From the NCBI RefSeq assembly GCF_019048845.1, contig NZ_CP077426.1:853501-917500 (forward strand): DNA of 64,000 nt. Direction: 5' to 3'. Positions 44,160 to 53,315 of this stretch are shown piece after piece. The notes below the pieces were generated by a model, which made no database searches, was not told where the DNA came from, and was given only the letters and a program-made list of their open reading frames with translations. Numbering within the stretch: position 1 is the first letter of the stretch; each line of letters begins with the position of its first letter. Made by a program: the position numbers and the translations under genes. The DNA comes from Vibrio mimicus (lineage in GTDB: Bacteria; Pseudomonadota; Gammaproteobacteria; Enterobacterales; Vibrionaceae).

Positions 44160-47100
44160 GTGTTTCGCTCATTACTCTATGGCTGCTTGCTGAATCTTAT
44201 TATTTCTTCCATGGTATTGGCTTTTGATAAGTCCATGTCTGTTTTTTACCCTTTGCCTCTCCAAGAGCAGGGGAAGGTTATCGTTGCTCAAAATCTTTAC
44301 TTAGGTAGCGATGGCGGAATTTGGATTCATGATGTCCATGGGAAGGTTGTATTTTTTGATGGGCAAAATATCCTACCTCAGCGTGGCTCGGTATTACCTT
44401 TGACATCCAGTCAGATCGTTTACGCAAATAGTGCATTCTGGACTTTTGAACAGCACGAATTGTTTCGAACTTATCCGAATGGACAAAAGGAGTTGATGTT
44501 AAGTTTAACTCCTGGAACTCAAATCAATCAGATCGGCGCATCAAACGGCATGATCTGGATGACGGACAGTGAGAATTTTTATAGCTACGAGATCCGCAGC
44601 GGTCGGATTTATTCCCTGTCGCTGCACGAATTATATCAACTCAATAGCGCTAATAAATTAGTGATCAATGATGCTCAATACATGGTCTCAAAATGGGCTC
44701 TGGCGACGAATGTTGGGGTATATGTATCTGAAGAACAAGGTTTTGAGCATGTAAAAAAATCTGGAAAGCATTATATCCAGAAGCTCTATTTTTCTCATAA
44801 GAGGCGAGAGCTATTGGTCGGCACTCGAAATGGTGCATTACTGATTGATATTGAGAATAAACGTTCTTTACCTGAGCGAATAGGTTCTTCACATGTTCTT
44901 TCTATTGCGGAAACAGAAAAAGAATATTGGGTTGGGACGGAGGATGGCCTTTTTGTTTACTCTTTCATTACTGAAAAAGTGGTGCAATTAGAAAGTAATC
45001 GTAGCGGTGACTATGCACTATTAGGTCGGAAAATTTATGCTATGGTAAATGATTTCCAAGGTGGGATGTGGATTGCAACCGATCAAGGGATCTTTTACTA
45101 CTCCCTGTTTGGTCAACAGTTTACGCGTTATGCCGCACAATCACTGTCTAGTGATGGGAGTAAGGCTCAGCTCAGAAAAATCAAAGCATGGAGTTCTGAA
45201 GGTGACTACTTAGCTATTACCCAACAAGGGCTCTATAACTTTAAATTTTCCGATGAACTGCGAAAGCATCTTATCTATCCTGGTGAAATTAACGATTTTA
45301 CTGTTTCGGGAGAGCATGTTTGGATCGCAACAGGGAAGGGAGTAGTTCGATATAACCTAAACCAAAGGATTATCGATACTCCACAACTACCTATGCCACT
45401 ACTACAAACAGCCGTTGAACATTTAACGGTGGATAGCCAAGGTAATTTGTGGGGTTCAAGTAGCAACCAAATTTGGTCATATTCTCCGACTGAGCATACT
45501 TACACTGATTATGGAGCAGAGTGGATGGTGAAAAAATACTCACCATCAAGAATCACTCTACTTGCTTCCGTGGATCGCGGTATTGTGATTGGTACTGAAC
45601 ATGGGGCTTATTCCTTGTTTGGAAAGCAGATCCGCTTTGATTTCTCGAGTCATCGTTATGGAGAGATTATTCAGGTATTGCCTCATACCGATGGGGATAT
45701 TTGGGTTGTTGGGGCATATGGAGTCTTCCTGTGGAGAAAAGATCAACCCGAGGCCGAACCAATAGAGCTAATTGAGGAGAATATCCGGCCACTTTGTATT
45801 GCTGAGTCAGAGCAAGGGATATGGCTTATTTCTTCTAAAGGCATTAGTCATTACCAGTCACAAGGTCAGCTACAGAAACATTTTGGTGCACCTTATGGTT
45901 TGATTAGTAATGAGTTCTTATCTTCATCTTGTTCTGTGGGTAATAATCAAGATTCTTCTATTATCATCGGCTCACAGCTTGGTGTAGTCAGGGCAAACAC
46001 CGAAGAATTAGCGGTTTCCAATATACCGAATATTCAAGTGATGTTTAGCCAAGTGAGCGTTAACCATATTACGAAGCTGCTTGGCTATCGAGCCTCTAGC
46101 CCATTGAAAATCGCCTATGGGGATGCCATCAGTTTTCAATTTGGTGCTTTGCCTTCTTCACGCAATCAGTCATTAGAGTACAAGCTTAATGATGAAGGTC
46201 AGTGGCAGCGATTTGATTGGGCTTTGTTGAGTTTTGACCAACTTTTACCAGATAAGTACCGCTTGAGAGTGCGCAGTGCAAATCCAACACAGCGATATCG
46301 GACCGAGGCTTTGTTTGATTTTGAAGTGATGCAGCCTTGGTATATGACTTCATTTGCTATCTTAGGGTATGCGGTTACGCTTTTGGGCACGTTAGCATTG
46401 GCTTTTTGGTGGCGCACTCGAATGATACTCAGAGCAAACCGAAAACTGAAAGCTCAAGTCGAGTTAAAAACGAGTCAGTTGCGACACCAAAGTAAAATAG
46501 TGTTGAGCAATAACCATCAATTACGCAAGCAGCTTCAAGTACATCATAATATCTTAGGTAAAGTATTAGATAGTATTGAGCCTTCACTACGTCACATTGC
46601 TTCTCATGCCAAACTCAGAGGGTGGACGGAGTTTGACACGCCATTTTCTAAGATGAAGCAGGAGCTAGCTCAGTTGCAGTTTATGCATCGTGGAGATGTG
46701 GAAGAGAGTAAAAAACACGATTTACATCTCTTGATTGAGTCTGCGCTAAAAAGTTGGCAGGAAGAATACAGCAAAGCCCTAATTAAGCTTACCTACGTTG
46801 GTGAAACACGCTTTATCGAAGTTCGCCAATTTAATCTTGATGTTTTATTCAATGCACTATTAACCGATGCCATCAAGCGTTTGTATAAGCATCAAGAATT
46901 GAGTATTCGACTCGAAGCCAGAGAGACTCAAGCTGTGGTGGTTTTCTCTGATTATGGTGCTCCCGCTGAGAATCTTGAAACGATACAAGTTAATTTGACT
47001 GGGTTCGGTTCTTACCCGTTCCATGAGTTAGTGAACCGAAGTGGAGGTGAATTAAGGGTATTGGCATTGCGAGAGCGTAATGTGATTGAGATCGCTTGGC

Positions 47101-47504
47101 CATTAACAACGGTCACTGATATCGAGTCGTTTAAAATGGATGAGAGCGAACTTGAAGATAAGCCAAGCCTCGATAGTGTGGATCAAGAGTGGCTGAGTAA
47201 AATCGAGAAACTGATTGAACAGAATTACAGTGACCCTAACTTCACCACATCCAGCGCCGCGAAATCTCTGTATGTGTCGGAGCGCAGCTTACAACGCCGT
47301 TTTAAAGCAGTGACGGGTAGAACTTTTAAAGAGTTTCTTAATGAAGTTAGGCTAGAAAAAGCGTGCCAGAGTTTACTCGGCGGCACCAAAATCGCTCAGG
47401 CGGCTTTTGATAGCGGATTTAATGATCCCTCTTATTTCAGCCAACGTTTCAAACATCATTTTGGTTTATCACCAAGTCAGTTCATTGAAGATCGAGAAGT
47501 CTAG
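44160..47504 (+). CDS. Membrane-bound propeller / Y_Y_Y sensor fused to an AraC-type regulator
   Basis: A 1114-residue protein starting at GTG 44160, with AGGGGA 5 bp upstream. A signal/anchor helix (about residues 4-21) is followed by a periplasmic propeller-like sensor of repeated GGIWIHDV, GGMWIATDQGIFYY and NLWGSSSNQIW units to about residue 620. A Y_Y_Y-type domain follows (FGALPSSRNQSLEYKL), then a transmembrane helix (about 730-752, ending FWWRTRM). A coiled coil and a kinase-like region (about 850-985) without a clear phospho-His or intact N and G boxes come next. An AraC-type double HTH ends it (about 1010-1110; SERSLQRRFKAVTG, FNDPSYFSQRFKHHFG). There is no receiver domain. The layout resembles hybrid two-component systems reduced to a one-component regulator. 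Target and ligand are unknown; znuA and feoABC are its neighbours. Confidence 0.88.
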   Translation: MFRSLLYGCLLNLIISSMVLAFDKSMSVFYPLPLQEQGKVIVAQNLYLGSDGGIWIHDVHGKVVFFDGQNILPQRGSVLPLTSSQIVYANSAFWTFEQHELFRTYPNGQKELMLSLTPGTQINQIGASNGMIWMTDSENFYSYEIRSGRIYSLSLHELYQLNSANKLVINDAQYMVSKWALATNVGVYVSEEQGFEHVKKSGKHYIQKLYFSHKRRELLVGTRNGALLIDIENKRSLPERIGSSHVLSIAETEKEYWVGTEDGLFVYSFITEKVVQLESNRSGDYALLGRKIYAMVNDFQGGMWIATDQGIFYYSLFGQQFTRYAAQSLSSDGSKAQLRKIKAWSSEGDYLAITQQGLYNFKFSDELRKHLIYPGEINDFTVSGEHVWIATGKGVVRYNLNQRIIDTPQLPMPLLQTAVEHLTVDSQGNLWGSSSNQIWSYSPTEHTYTDYGAEWMVKKYSPSRITLLASVDRGIVIGTEHGAYSLFGKQIRFDFSSHRYGEIIQVLPHTDGDIWVVGAYGVFLWRKDQPEAEPIELIEENIRPLCIAESEQGIWLISSKGISHYQSQGQLQKHFGAPYGLISNEFLSSSCSVGNNQDSSIIIGSQLGVVRANTEELAVSNIPNIQVMFSQVSVNHITKLLGYRASSPLKIAYGDAISFQFGALPSSRNQSLEYKLNDEGQWQRFDWALLSFDQLLPDKYRLRVRSANPTQRYRTEALFDFEVMQPWYMTSFAILGYAVTLLGTLALAFWWRTRMILRANRKLKAQVELKTSQLRHQSKIVLSNNHQLRKQLQVHHNILGKVLDSIEPSLRHIASHAKLRGWTEFDTPFSKMKQELAQLQFMHRGDVEESKKHDLHLLIESALKSWQEEYSKALIKLTYVGETRFIEVRQFNLDVLFNALLTDAIKRLYKHQELSIRLEARETQAVVVFSDYGAPAENLETIQVNLTGFGSYPFHELVNRSGGELRVLALRERNVIEIAWPLTTVTDIESFKMDESELEDKPSLDSVDQEWLSKIEKLIEQNYSDPNFTTSSAAKSLYVSERSLQRRFKAVTGRTFKEFLNEVRLEKACQSLLGGTKIAQAAFDSGFNDPSYFSQRFKHHFGLSPSQFIEDREV

Positions 47505-47580
47505 ATTATCGACAATAATAGCTATACGTGGTTGTGGTTTTGTGGATTGGCTTGATATGGGAAGAGATGAAAAAAAATAT

Positions 47581-47697
47581 CGTGGTATAGCCGGGGGGAC
47601 TATACCACGGGTGTCAACGACACCTTCGCTTGCTGCCGGAGTGATATGACATAGTCATATCACCTCTGGAATTCTTGTCTCTAGGAGGGATGTCCTT
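47581..47697 (+). other. Tandem-hairpin element of unknown type
   Basis: Consecutive perfect stems: CGTGGTATAG-(9 nt)-CTATACCACG (47581-47609), GGTGTC-AAC-GACACC (47610-47624), GTGATATGAC-ATA-GTCATATCAC (47641-47663, extended by a CCGGA/TCTGG stem) and AGGA-GGGATG-TCCT (47683-47696). Loop 1 (CCGGGGGGA) and the segment TGCCGGA both contain the self-complementary CCGG. It is more GC-rich than the flanks and lacks terminal T-runs. It could be a structured RNA, a REP-like DNA element or a small mobile repeat; I do not recognise it. Confidence 0.6.
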
Positions 47698-47970
47698 TCA
47701 ACGAGTTCACTATATCGCTATCCACTTATTTCACTTATAAAATTAACGACAACCTCATGTAGAAAAACGACAATCCACTTTTCATTATTTAATTAATTGT
47801 TTTTAAACGGTTATTTTTCCTGTGTCGTTTTTGTCACCCTGGTTTAATCTTGTCTAAGTTTTTTCTTACGATGGCTTTGACGTTTTTGACGAGAATTATT
47901 TTGACGAAAACAACGTGGTGGTTACTCAAGCAAACTTTGTTTTCACTCAAAAAAACCGTATGCCCTTTAT

Positions 47971-47989
47971 GATAATGTGGCTTATTATT
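47971..47989. promoter_or_regulatory. Candidate Fur box upstream of feoA
   Basis: GATAATGTGGCTTATTATT matches 13 of 19 positions of the GATAATGATAATCATTATC consensus and lies 45 bp before the feoA start. feo loci are Fur-repressed in many bacteria, but this match is moderate. Confidence 0.4.
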
Positions 47990-48033
47990 AATAGTAATAT
48001 TTCTTATTAACACTTCCTTTTAAAGTTGCAGCT

Positions 48034-48261
48034 ATGAAATTGTCACAAATGAAAGCGGGCGAGCGCGGTGTGATCCTCGCATTAGAGGGGCTTTCCGATA
48101 CGATCAGAAAGAAACTAATGGTTATGGGTGTACTTCCGAATACAGAAGTTCTCTTGATTCGGCGTGCTCCAATGGGGGACCCACTACAAGTTGAAGTTCG
48201 CGGAGTATCAATTGCTCTTCGTGAAAATATCGCTGCAAATATTGAAGTGGAGATAGCGTAA
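48034..48261 (+). CDS. feoA: FeoA, ferrous iron transport accessory protein
   Basis: A 75-residue SH3-like beta-barrel protein (MKLSQMKAGERGVILAL, LMVMGVLPNTEVLLIRRAPMGDP) that binds FeoB and is required for ferrous iron uptake. Size and sequence are typical. The stop codon overlaps the feoB ATG by one base, implying coupled translation. Confidence 0.96.
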   Translation: MKLSQMKAGERGVILALEGLSDTIRKKLMVMGVLPNTEVLLIRRAPMGDPLQVEVRGVSIALRENIAANIEVEIA

Positions 48262-50537
48262 TGAACTATCAAGCACTGACTGTCGGTAACCCTAACAGTG
48301 GTAAAACAACATTATTTAACGGGCTTACTGGAGCAAAACAGCAAGTAGGTAACTGGGCAGGAGTTACCGTTGAGAAAAAAACGGGTCGCTTTACTCATGC
48401 CGGTGATGAATTTCAGTTAACTGATTTACCTGGTATCTATGCCTTAGACAGTGGTAATTATAGCAACAGTATTGATGAATCGATCGCTTCGCGAGCGGTA
48501 CTCACCCATCCGGCGGATGTGATCATTAATGTTGTAGATGCAACATGCCTTGAGCGTAGTTTATATATGACGCTGCAATTGCGCGAATTGCGCCGCCCAA
48601 TGATTGTAGTGCTCAATAAGATGGATGCGTTGAAACGCGAGCGAGTTCACCTCGATCTTAAACAGTTAGAGCATTTCCTCGGTTGTCCAGTGATTGCTCT
48701 TTCTGCCAACAGCAAAGAGCAAGTACGCCGTTTTCAGGAGAAATTGCATAAATTAGTAGTGCAAGGAATCGCGCTGAAACAACTAGAACTGAATTATGGC
48801 AACGAGTTTGAGCAGTTAATTGCTCAGTTGGAACCCATGTTTGCCGAGCAGACTGTCGCAGCACGGGCACTCGCAATTCGAGTTTTAGAAAATGATTTGC
48901 TAGTCATGAACGGTTTAAAAGAAAGCGAGCGCGATAAGGTGCAGCAGATCCAGAACTCTGCTTCGATGGACATCGACTTATGGGTTGCGAATGTGCGTTA
49001 CACTTATCTGCATGAACTTTGTACTCATGTACGACGTTCTGAAGGGAAATTGAGCCATAAAATTACCCAAAAAGCGGATCGAATCATCCTTAATAAGTGG
49101 GTTGGCATTCCATTCTTCTTCGCTGTGATGTATCTGATGTTTATGTTCTCAATAAATGTCGGCAGTGCATTTATCGATTTCTTTGACATAGGTGTCGGTG
49201 CTTTACTGGTTGATGGTGGTCATCACTTACTGGATGATCATCTGCCTGTTTGGTTGGTGACATTGATTGCTGATGGCGTTGGTGGCGGTATTCAAACCGT
49301 TGCCACCTTTATCCCTGTCATCGCATGTCTGTATTTATTCTTAGCCGTTTTAGAAAGCTCCGGTTACATGTCGCGTGCGGCTTTTGTATTAGATAAAGTC
49401 ATGCAAAAAATCGGTCTGCCGGGTAAAGCTTTTGTGCCTTTAGTGCTCGGTTTTGGTTGTAATGTGCCTTCTATTATGGCTACACGCACCCTAGATCAAG
49501 AGCGTGAGCGTAAACTCGCGGCATCAATGGCACCCTTTATGTCTTGTGGTGCACGCTTGCCCGTTTATGCGCTCTTTGCTGCGGCCTTTTTCCCGCAAAG
49601 TGGCCAAAACGTTGTATTTGCCCTCTATTTATTAGGTATTGTGGCTGCTGTCTTTACTGGACTAGTTCTGAAAAAAACGTTGTATCCAGGTGTGAGCGAA
49701 AGCTTAATCATGGAAATGCCGGACTATGAAATTCCGACTCTGCAAAATGTGGTGCTCAAAACGTGGCAGAAGTTGAAGCGCTTTGTATTGGGGGCAGGGA
49801 AAACGATAGTGATCGTCGTGACCATTTTGAGCTTTTTAAATTCAGTTGGAACCGATGGCTCTTTTGGTAATGAAAACAGTGATAAGTCGGTGCTTTCAAA
49901 AGCAGCTCAAGTGGTAACCCCAATCTTTACACCGATGGGAATTACACAGGAAAACTGGCCTGCAACAGTGGGGATTATTACAGGGATTTTTGCTAAAGAA
50001 GCGGTTGTCGGAACGTTAAATAGTCTTTACACCACTTCATCAGCCGAAGATGTGTCTGCGGAGTATGATTTGCTGGCGGATCTACAAGAAGCGTTAATGA
50101 CCATTCCGGAAAATCTAGCGGGACTTAGCTTTAGTGACCCATTGGGTATTGAGGTGGGGGACCTGACAGATGTAACTGCTGTTGCAGAGGCACAAGAAGT
50201 GGATGCTTCAATCTTTGACAACCTACATACCTATTTTGCGAGTGGTCATGTTGCATTTGCTTATCTGATCTTTATTTTGCTTTATACACCTTGTGTTGCT
50301 GCAATGGGGGCTTATGTACGTGAATTTGGTGCCACGTATGCTCGTTTTATTGCGGTATGGACTATGGGGCTTGCCTACGGTTCTGCCGTTTTATATTACC
50401 AGCTCACCCATATCACGGAACATCTCGTCTCTAGCTTAGCTTGGAGCGGTCTGATTATTGCTATTGCGATAACAACTTACTGGCTGTTGAAACACGTGGG
50501 GCGTAAGCAAAGAATGATTGAGGTGCCTGCCGCGTGA
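48261..50537 (+). CDS. feoB: FeoB, ferrous iron transporter with NTPase domain
   Basis: A 758-residue inner-membrane Fe(II) permease. The N-terminal G domain has G1 GNPNSGKTT (residues 8-16), G3 DLPG and G4 NKMD motifs; a helical GDI-like domain follows to about residue 270. The C-terminal half has two Gate motifs: GFGCNVPSIMATRT and FAKEAVVGT. V. cholerae FeoB is reported to hydrolyse both ATP and GTP. FeoA, FeoB and FeoC form one complex in this species; here all three genes overlap or nearly so. Confidence 0.97.
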   Translation: MNYQALTVGNPNSGKTTLFNGLTGAKQQVGNWAGVTVEKKTGRFTHAGDEFQLTDLPGIYALDSGNYSNSIDESIASRAVLTHPADVIINVVDATCLERSLYMTLQLRELRRPMIVVLNKMDALKRERVHLDLKQLEHFLGCPVIALSANSKEQVRRFQEKLHKLVVQGIALKQLELNYGNEFEQLIAQLEPMFAEQTVAARALAIRVLENDLLVMNGLKESERDKVQQIQNSASMDIDLWVANVRYTYLHELCTHVRRSEGKLSHKITQKADRIILNKWVGIPFFFAVMYLMFMFSINVGSAFIDFFDIGVGALLVDGGHHLLDDHLPVWLVTLIADGVGGGIQTVATFIPVIACLYLFLAVLESSGYMSRAAFVLDKVMQKIGLPGKAFVPLVLGFGCNVPSIMATRTLDQERERKLAASMAPFMSCGARLPVYALFAAAFFPQSGQNVVFALYLLGIVAAVFTGLVLKKTLYPGVSESLIMEMPDYEIPTLQNVVLKTWQKLKRFVLGAGKTIVIVVTILSFLNSVGTDGSFGNENSDKSVLSKAAQVVTPIFTPMGITQENWPATVGIITGIFAKEAVVGTLNSLYTTSSAEDVSAEYDLLADLQEALMTIPENLAGLSFSDPLGIEVGDLTDVTAVAEAQEVDASIFDNLHTYFASGHVAFAYLIFILLYTPCVAAMGAYVREFGATYARFIAVWTMGLAYGSAVLYYQLTHITEHLVSSLAWSGLIIAIAITTYWLLKHVGRKQRMIEVPAA

Positions 50538-50764
50538 TTTTGACAGAGCTCCGAGCGGCTATTGAGGAAAAAGGCAGCATAACTCGTCAAGAATTAGCAC
50601 GCCGTTTTTCTTTGAGCGAGGATGGCGTCGATGCGATGCTTTCGGTATGGATTAAGAAAGGCGTGGTATCACGCCAGCAATACACGAATGCTGAAGATGC
50701 GATCGCTCGGGTGCGTTATGTGATCAATCGTGAAGGTGGCTTAGCTGTGAGTGTTACCATGTAA
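50534..50764 (+). CDS. feoC: FeoC, Fe-S-less winged-helix accessory protein
   Basis: A 76-residue winged-helix protein (GSITRQELARRFSLSEDGVDAMLSVWIKKGVVSR) starting at GTG 50534, overlapping feoB by 4 bp. It has no cysteine at all, unlike enterobacterial FeoC, whose four Cys bind an Fe-S cluster. V. cholerae FeoC is known to bind the FeoB cytoplasmic domain and to be needed for uptake, so it acts as a structural partner rather than an Fe-S regulator. Confidence 0.95.
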   Translation: MILTELRAAIEEKGSITRQELARRFSLSEDGVDAMLSVWIKKGVVSRQQYTNAEDAIARVRYVINREGGLAVSVTM

Positions 50765-50797
50765 GCATGGGGCCACAGCTTAAAAATGTTGTTAAGA

Positions 50798-50822
50798 AAA
50801 AAGCCGCGTAATGCGGCTTTTT
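50798..50822. terminator. Bidirectional terminator, feoC / HIT gene
   Basis: AAAAAGCCGC-GTAAT-GCGGCTTTTT between convergent 3' ends, with A/T-runs on both sides. Confidence 0.9.
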
Positions 50823-50845
50823 GACGATTAGGCTTATCTAAACGC

Positions 50846-51283
50846 TTAAGCAACTTGAAGTGCAAAGAGAGGATTTTGTGCAAGATGATCTTGAATGGAG
50901 CTGAGAAGCTGCTTTTGCTCTTGCTCCGAGCGGAAAACACCTTGTGTGCGACCCCATACCGGACCCGGCCATGCCATGTCATGAGTAAAGCGAGCGATAT
51001 GATGGATATGCAGCTGTGGCACCATGTTCCCAAGTGCACCCAGATTGAGCTTATCGGGCGAAAATAAGCTTTCTAATGTTTGGCAAACGATCTGAGATTC
51101 AACCAAAAACTGTTGCTGCTCATTCATCGGTAAATGATGCAATTCACGTAGATTCGGCTTTTGAGGTACCAAAATAATCCAAGGCACGGCGGAGTCTTTG
51201 TGCAAAAGAGCAACACAGAGCGGGAAATGTCCGATCACATCGGTATCTTTTTTCAGTTGTGGGTGCAGTTCAAAATTCAGCAT
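50846..51283 (-). CDS. HIT-family nucleotide hydrolase/transferase
   Basis: A 145-residue HIT (histidine triad) protein. QLHIHHIARF (about residues 91-100) is the active-site triad strand with a slightly altered His spacing, and LVPQKPNLRELHHLP is the conserved upstream segment. HIT proteins act on adenylylated or other nucleotide-linked substrates; the specific one here is unknown. Monocistronic, upstream of argS's 3' end and convergent with feoC. Confidence 0.88.
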   Translation of the reverse strand: MLNFELHPQLKKDTDVIGHFPLCVALLHKDSAVPWIILVPQKPNLRELHHLPMNEQQQFLVESQIVCQTLESLFSPDKLNLGALGNMVPQLHIHHIARFTHDMAWPGPVWGRTQGVFRSEQEQKQLLSSIQDHLAQNPLFALQVA

Positions 51284-51340
51284 GACATTGGCCTTTTAAA
51301 GAGAAATGCGTTTCCATCAATGGTTGAGTAGAAAGATAAA

Positions 51341-51373
51341 AAAGAAAAGGTTGGCATAATGCCAACCTTTTTT
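51341..51373 (-). terminator. Rho-independent terminator of argS
   Basis: On the minus strand, GGTTGGC-ATTAT-GCCAACC is followed by TTTTCTTTTTT, 10 bp after the argS stop. Confidence 0.88.
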
Positions 51374-51382
51374 GCGACTCAA

Positions 51383-53116
51383 TTACATTCTTTCGAGTGT
51401 TTCAATGCCCAGTAGAGCTAGGCCTTGCTTGATGGTTTTGGCTGTCAATGCCGCGAGCTTCAAGCGGCTCTGTTTAACACTTTCTTGTTCAGCCACCAAA
51501 ATTGGGCAGGCTTCGTAGAAGCTAGAGAAAATACCAGCCAGTTCAAACAGGTAGCTACACATGATGTGTGGCTGACCTTCGCGAGCCACTGACTGAACCG
51601 CTTCTTCGAACTGAAGCAGTTTGGCGATCAGAGCTTTCTCTTTTTCTTCTGTAATTTGGATATGGCCAGTTAGCTGGTTCATATCCACGCCTGCTTTAGC
51701 AAATACAGAAGCGACACGAGTATAAGCGTACTGCATGTAAGGGGCTGTATTGCCTTCAAACGCCAACATGTTGTCCCAATCGAACACATAATCTGTGGTG
51801 CGGTGCTTAGAAAGATCCGCATATTTCACGGCTGCCATCGCAACAGTGTTCGCGATGTTGGCTTTTTCTTCCGCAGACAATTCGGGGTTTTTAGATTCAA
51901 TCAGTGCTTTTGCACGTTCTTCTGCTTCATCTAGCAAATCAGCTAAGCGAACAGTGCCGCCTGCGCGAGTTTTGAATGGACGACCATCTTTGCCCAGCAT
52001 CATACCGAACGCATGGTGTTCCAAGCTGACGTATTCTGGGATATAGCCCGCTTTACGTACAATAGTCCACGCTTGCATCAAGTGTTGATGTTGACGTGAG
52101 TCGATGAAGTAAAGCACACGATCGGCACCAAGCGTTTCATAACGGTATTTCGCACACGCGATGTCAGTTGTGGTGTACAGGAAGCCGCCATCACGTTTCT
52201 GTACGATAACGCCCATTGGCTCCCCGTCTTTATTCTTGAATTCATCCAAGAAAACGACTTGCGCGCCATCGTCTTCGACAGCCAAACCTTTTGCTTTAAG
52301 GTCGCTAACAATCAGTGGCAGCATGTCGTTATACATACTTTCACCCATCACGTTTTCACGAGTGAGAGATACGTTAAGGCGGTCGTAGTTACGCTGATTT
52401 TGAATCATGGTGACATCAACCAATTTCTTCCACATTTCTAAGCAGAATGGGTCGCCACCTTGCAATTTCACCACGTAGTTACGCGCCGTTTCAGCAAACT
52501 GTTCATCTTCGTCATACAGTTTTTTCGATTCACGATAGAAAGCTTCGAGGTCAGACAGCTCCATCGAGATTTCGCCCGATGCTTTTTGCACGCGCTCAAG
52601 GTTGGCGATCAACATACCGAACTGAGTGCCCCAGTCACCAATGTGGTTCGCACGAATCACTTTATGACCTAAGAATTCTAGAGTGCGCACGACAGCATCA
52701 CCGATGATGGTTGAACGCAAGTGACCAACGTGCATCTCTTTTGCTACGTTAGGAGCCGAGTAGTCAGCCACGATGGTTTTAGGAGCTTCTTGAGCAACGC
52801 TAAGGCGTTCATCCGCCAATGCCGCTTCGGCTTGTGCTGCTAGGAACTCTTCGCTTAAGAAGATATTGATAAACCCAGGGCCTGCGATTTCAGTTTTACT
52901 CGCAATACCTTCTAAGTTGAGAACATCCAAGACCTTTTGTGCAAATTCTCGAGGATTGGTACCCAACTGTTTGGCTGCACCCATAATGCCATTCGCTTGG
53001 TAGTCACCAAATTGTGCTTTTGCTGATTGACGAACCAGAGCCGGGGTGCCTGCTGGTGCGCCTGCGGCTTCGATAGCCTGAGAAACTCGATCATTGATTA
53101 GTGCTTGGATATTCAC
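51383..53116 (-). CDS. argS: ArgS, arginyl-tRNA synthetase
   Basis: A 577-residue class I aminoacyl-tRNA synthetase, the same length as E. coli ArgS. The start is GTG at 53116 ([19 protein letters not shown]) with AAGGG upstream; the open frame runs 22 codons further but those residues are not conserved. The N-terminal Add1 domain, HVGHLRS (HIGH-type motif, about residue 130), DWGTQFGM and the anticodon-binding C-terminus with the final LERM are present. The second signature is divergent ([10 protein letters not shown] in place of KMSKS), as in most ArgRS. Confidence 0.97.
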   Translation of the reverse strand: MNIQALINDRVSQAIEAAGAPAGTPALVRQSAKAQFGDYQANGIMGAAKQLGTNPREFAQKVLDVLNLEGIASKTEIAGPGFINIFLSEEFLAAQAEAALADERLSVAQEAPKTIVADYSAPNVAKEMHVGHLRSTIIGDAVVRTLEFLGHKVIRANHIGDWGTQFGMLIANLERVQKASGEISMELSDLEAFYRESKKLYDEDEQFAETARNYVVKLQGGDPFCLEMWKKLVDVTMIQNQRNYDRLNVSLTRENVMGESMYNDMLPLIVSDLKAKGLAVEDDGAQVVFLDEFKNKDGEPMGVIVQKRDGGFLYTTTDIACAKYRYETLGADRVLYFIDSRQHQHLMQAWTIVRKAGYIPEYVSLEHHAFGMMLGKDGRPFKTRAGGTVRLADLLDEAEERAKALIESKNPELSAEEKANIANTVAMAAVKYADLSKHRTTDYVFDWDNMLAFEGNTAPYMQYAYTRVASVFAKAGVDMNQLTGHIQITEEKEKALIAKLLQFEEAVQSVAREGQPHIMCSYLFELAGIFSSFYEACPILVAEQESVKQSRLKLAALTAKTIKQGLALLGIETLERM

Positions 53117-53315
53117 ACGTTTACCCTTCAATTCAAGGAAATAGGTGAGGAATGCCATCCTCTGCAGAGTGAGGCATGTCACAATAACATTCGTTAGATG
53201 GCGGCCATAATAACAATTTTCAGCTTAACCACCTAGGGCGAAACTCAGGAAATTTTCACCTTTTCTCGTCAATCTTGATAGTATCGCGCTCAAACTGGCA
53301 TTTTAAGGCAATCAG

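Larger units (their letters stand above)
47505..48033. other. 529-bp intergenic region upstream of feoA
   Basis: The left third (47581-47697) holds a series of perfect hairpins. The right two thirds are AT-rich, with three AACGACAA motifs (47745, 47766 and inverted at 47823), three TTTGACG copies near 47876-47906 and a Fur-like sequence at 47971. I see no credible gene. The feoA promoter must be in the right part. Confidence 0.7.

Noticed and set aside
47505..48033. c-di-GMP (GEMM) or other known riboswitch upstream of feoA
   Set aside because: The hairpins do not show the GEMM core, and they lie more than 330 bp from feoA with no visible expression platform.
51383..53116. Missing KMSKS motif in ArgS as a sign of inactivity
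   Set aside because: Most arginyl-tRNA synthetases lack a canonical KMSKS; all other features are intact.
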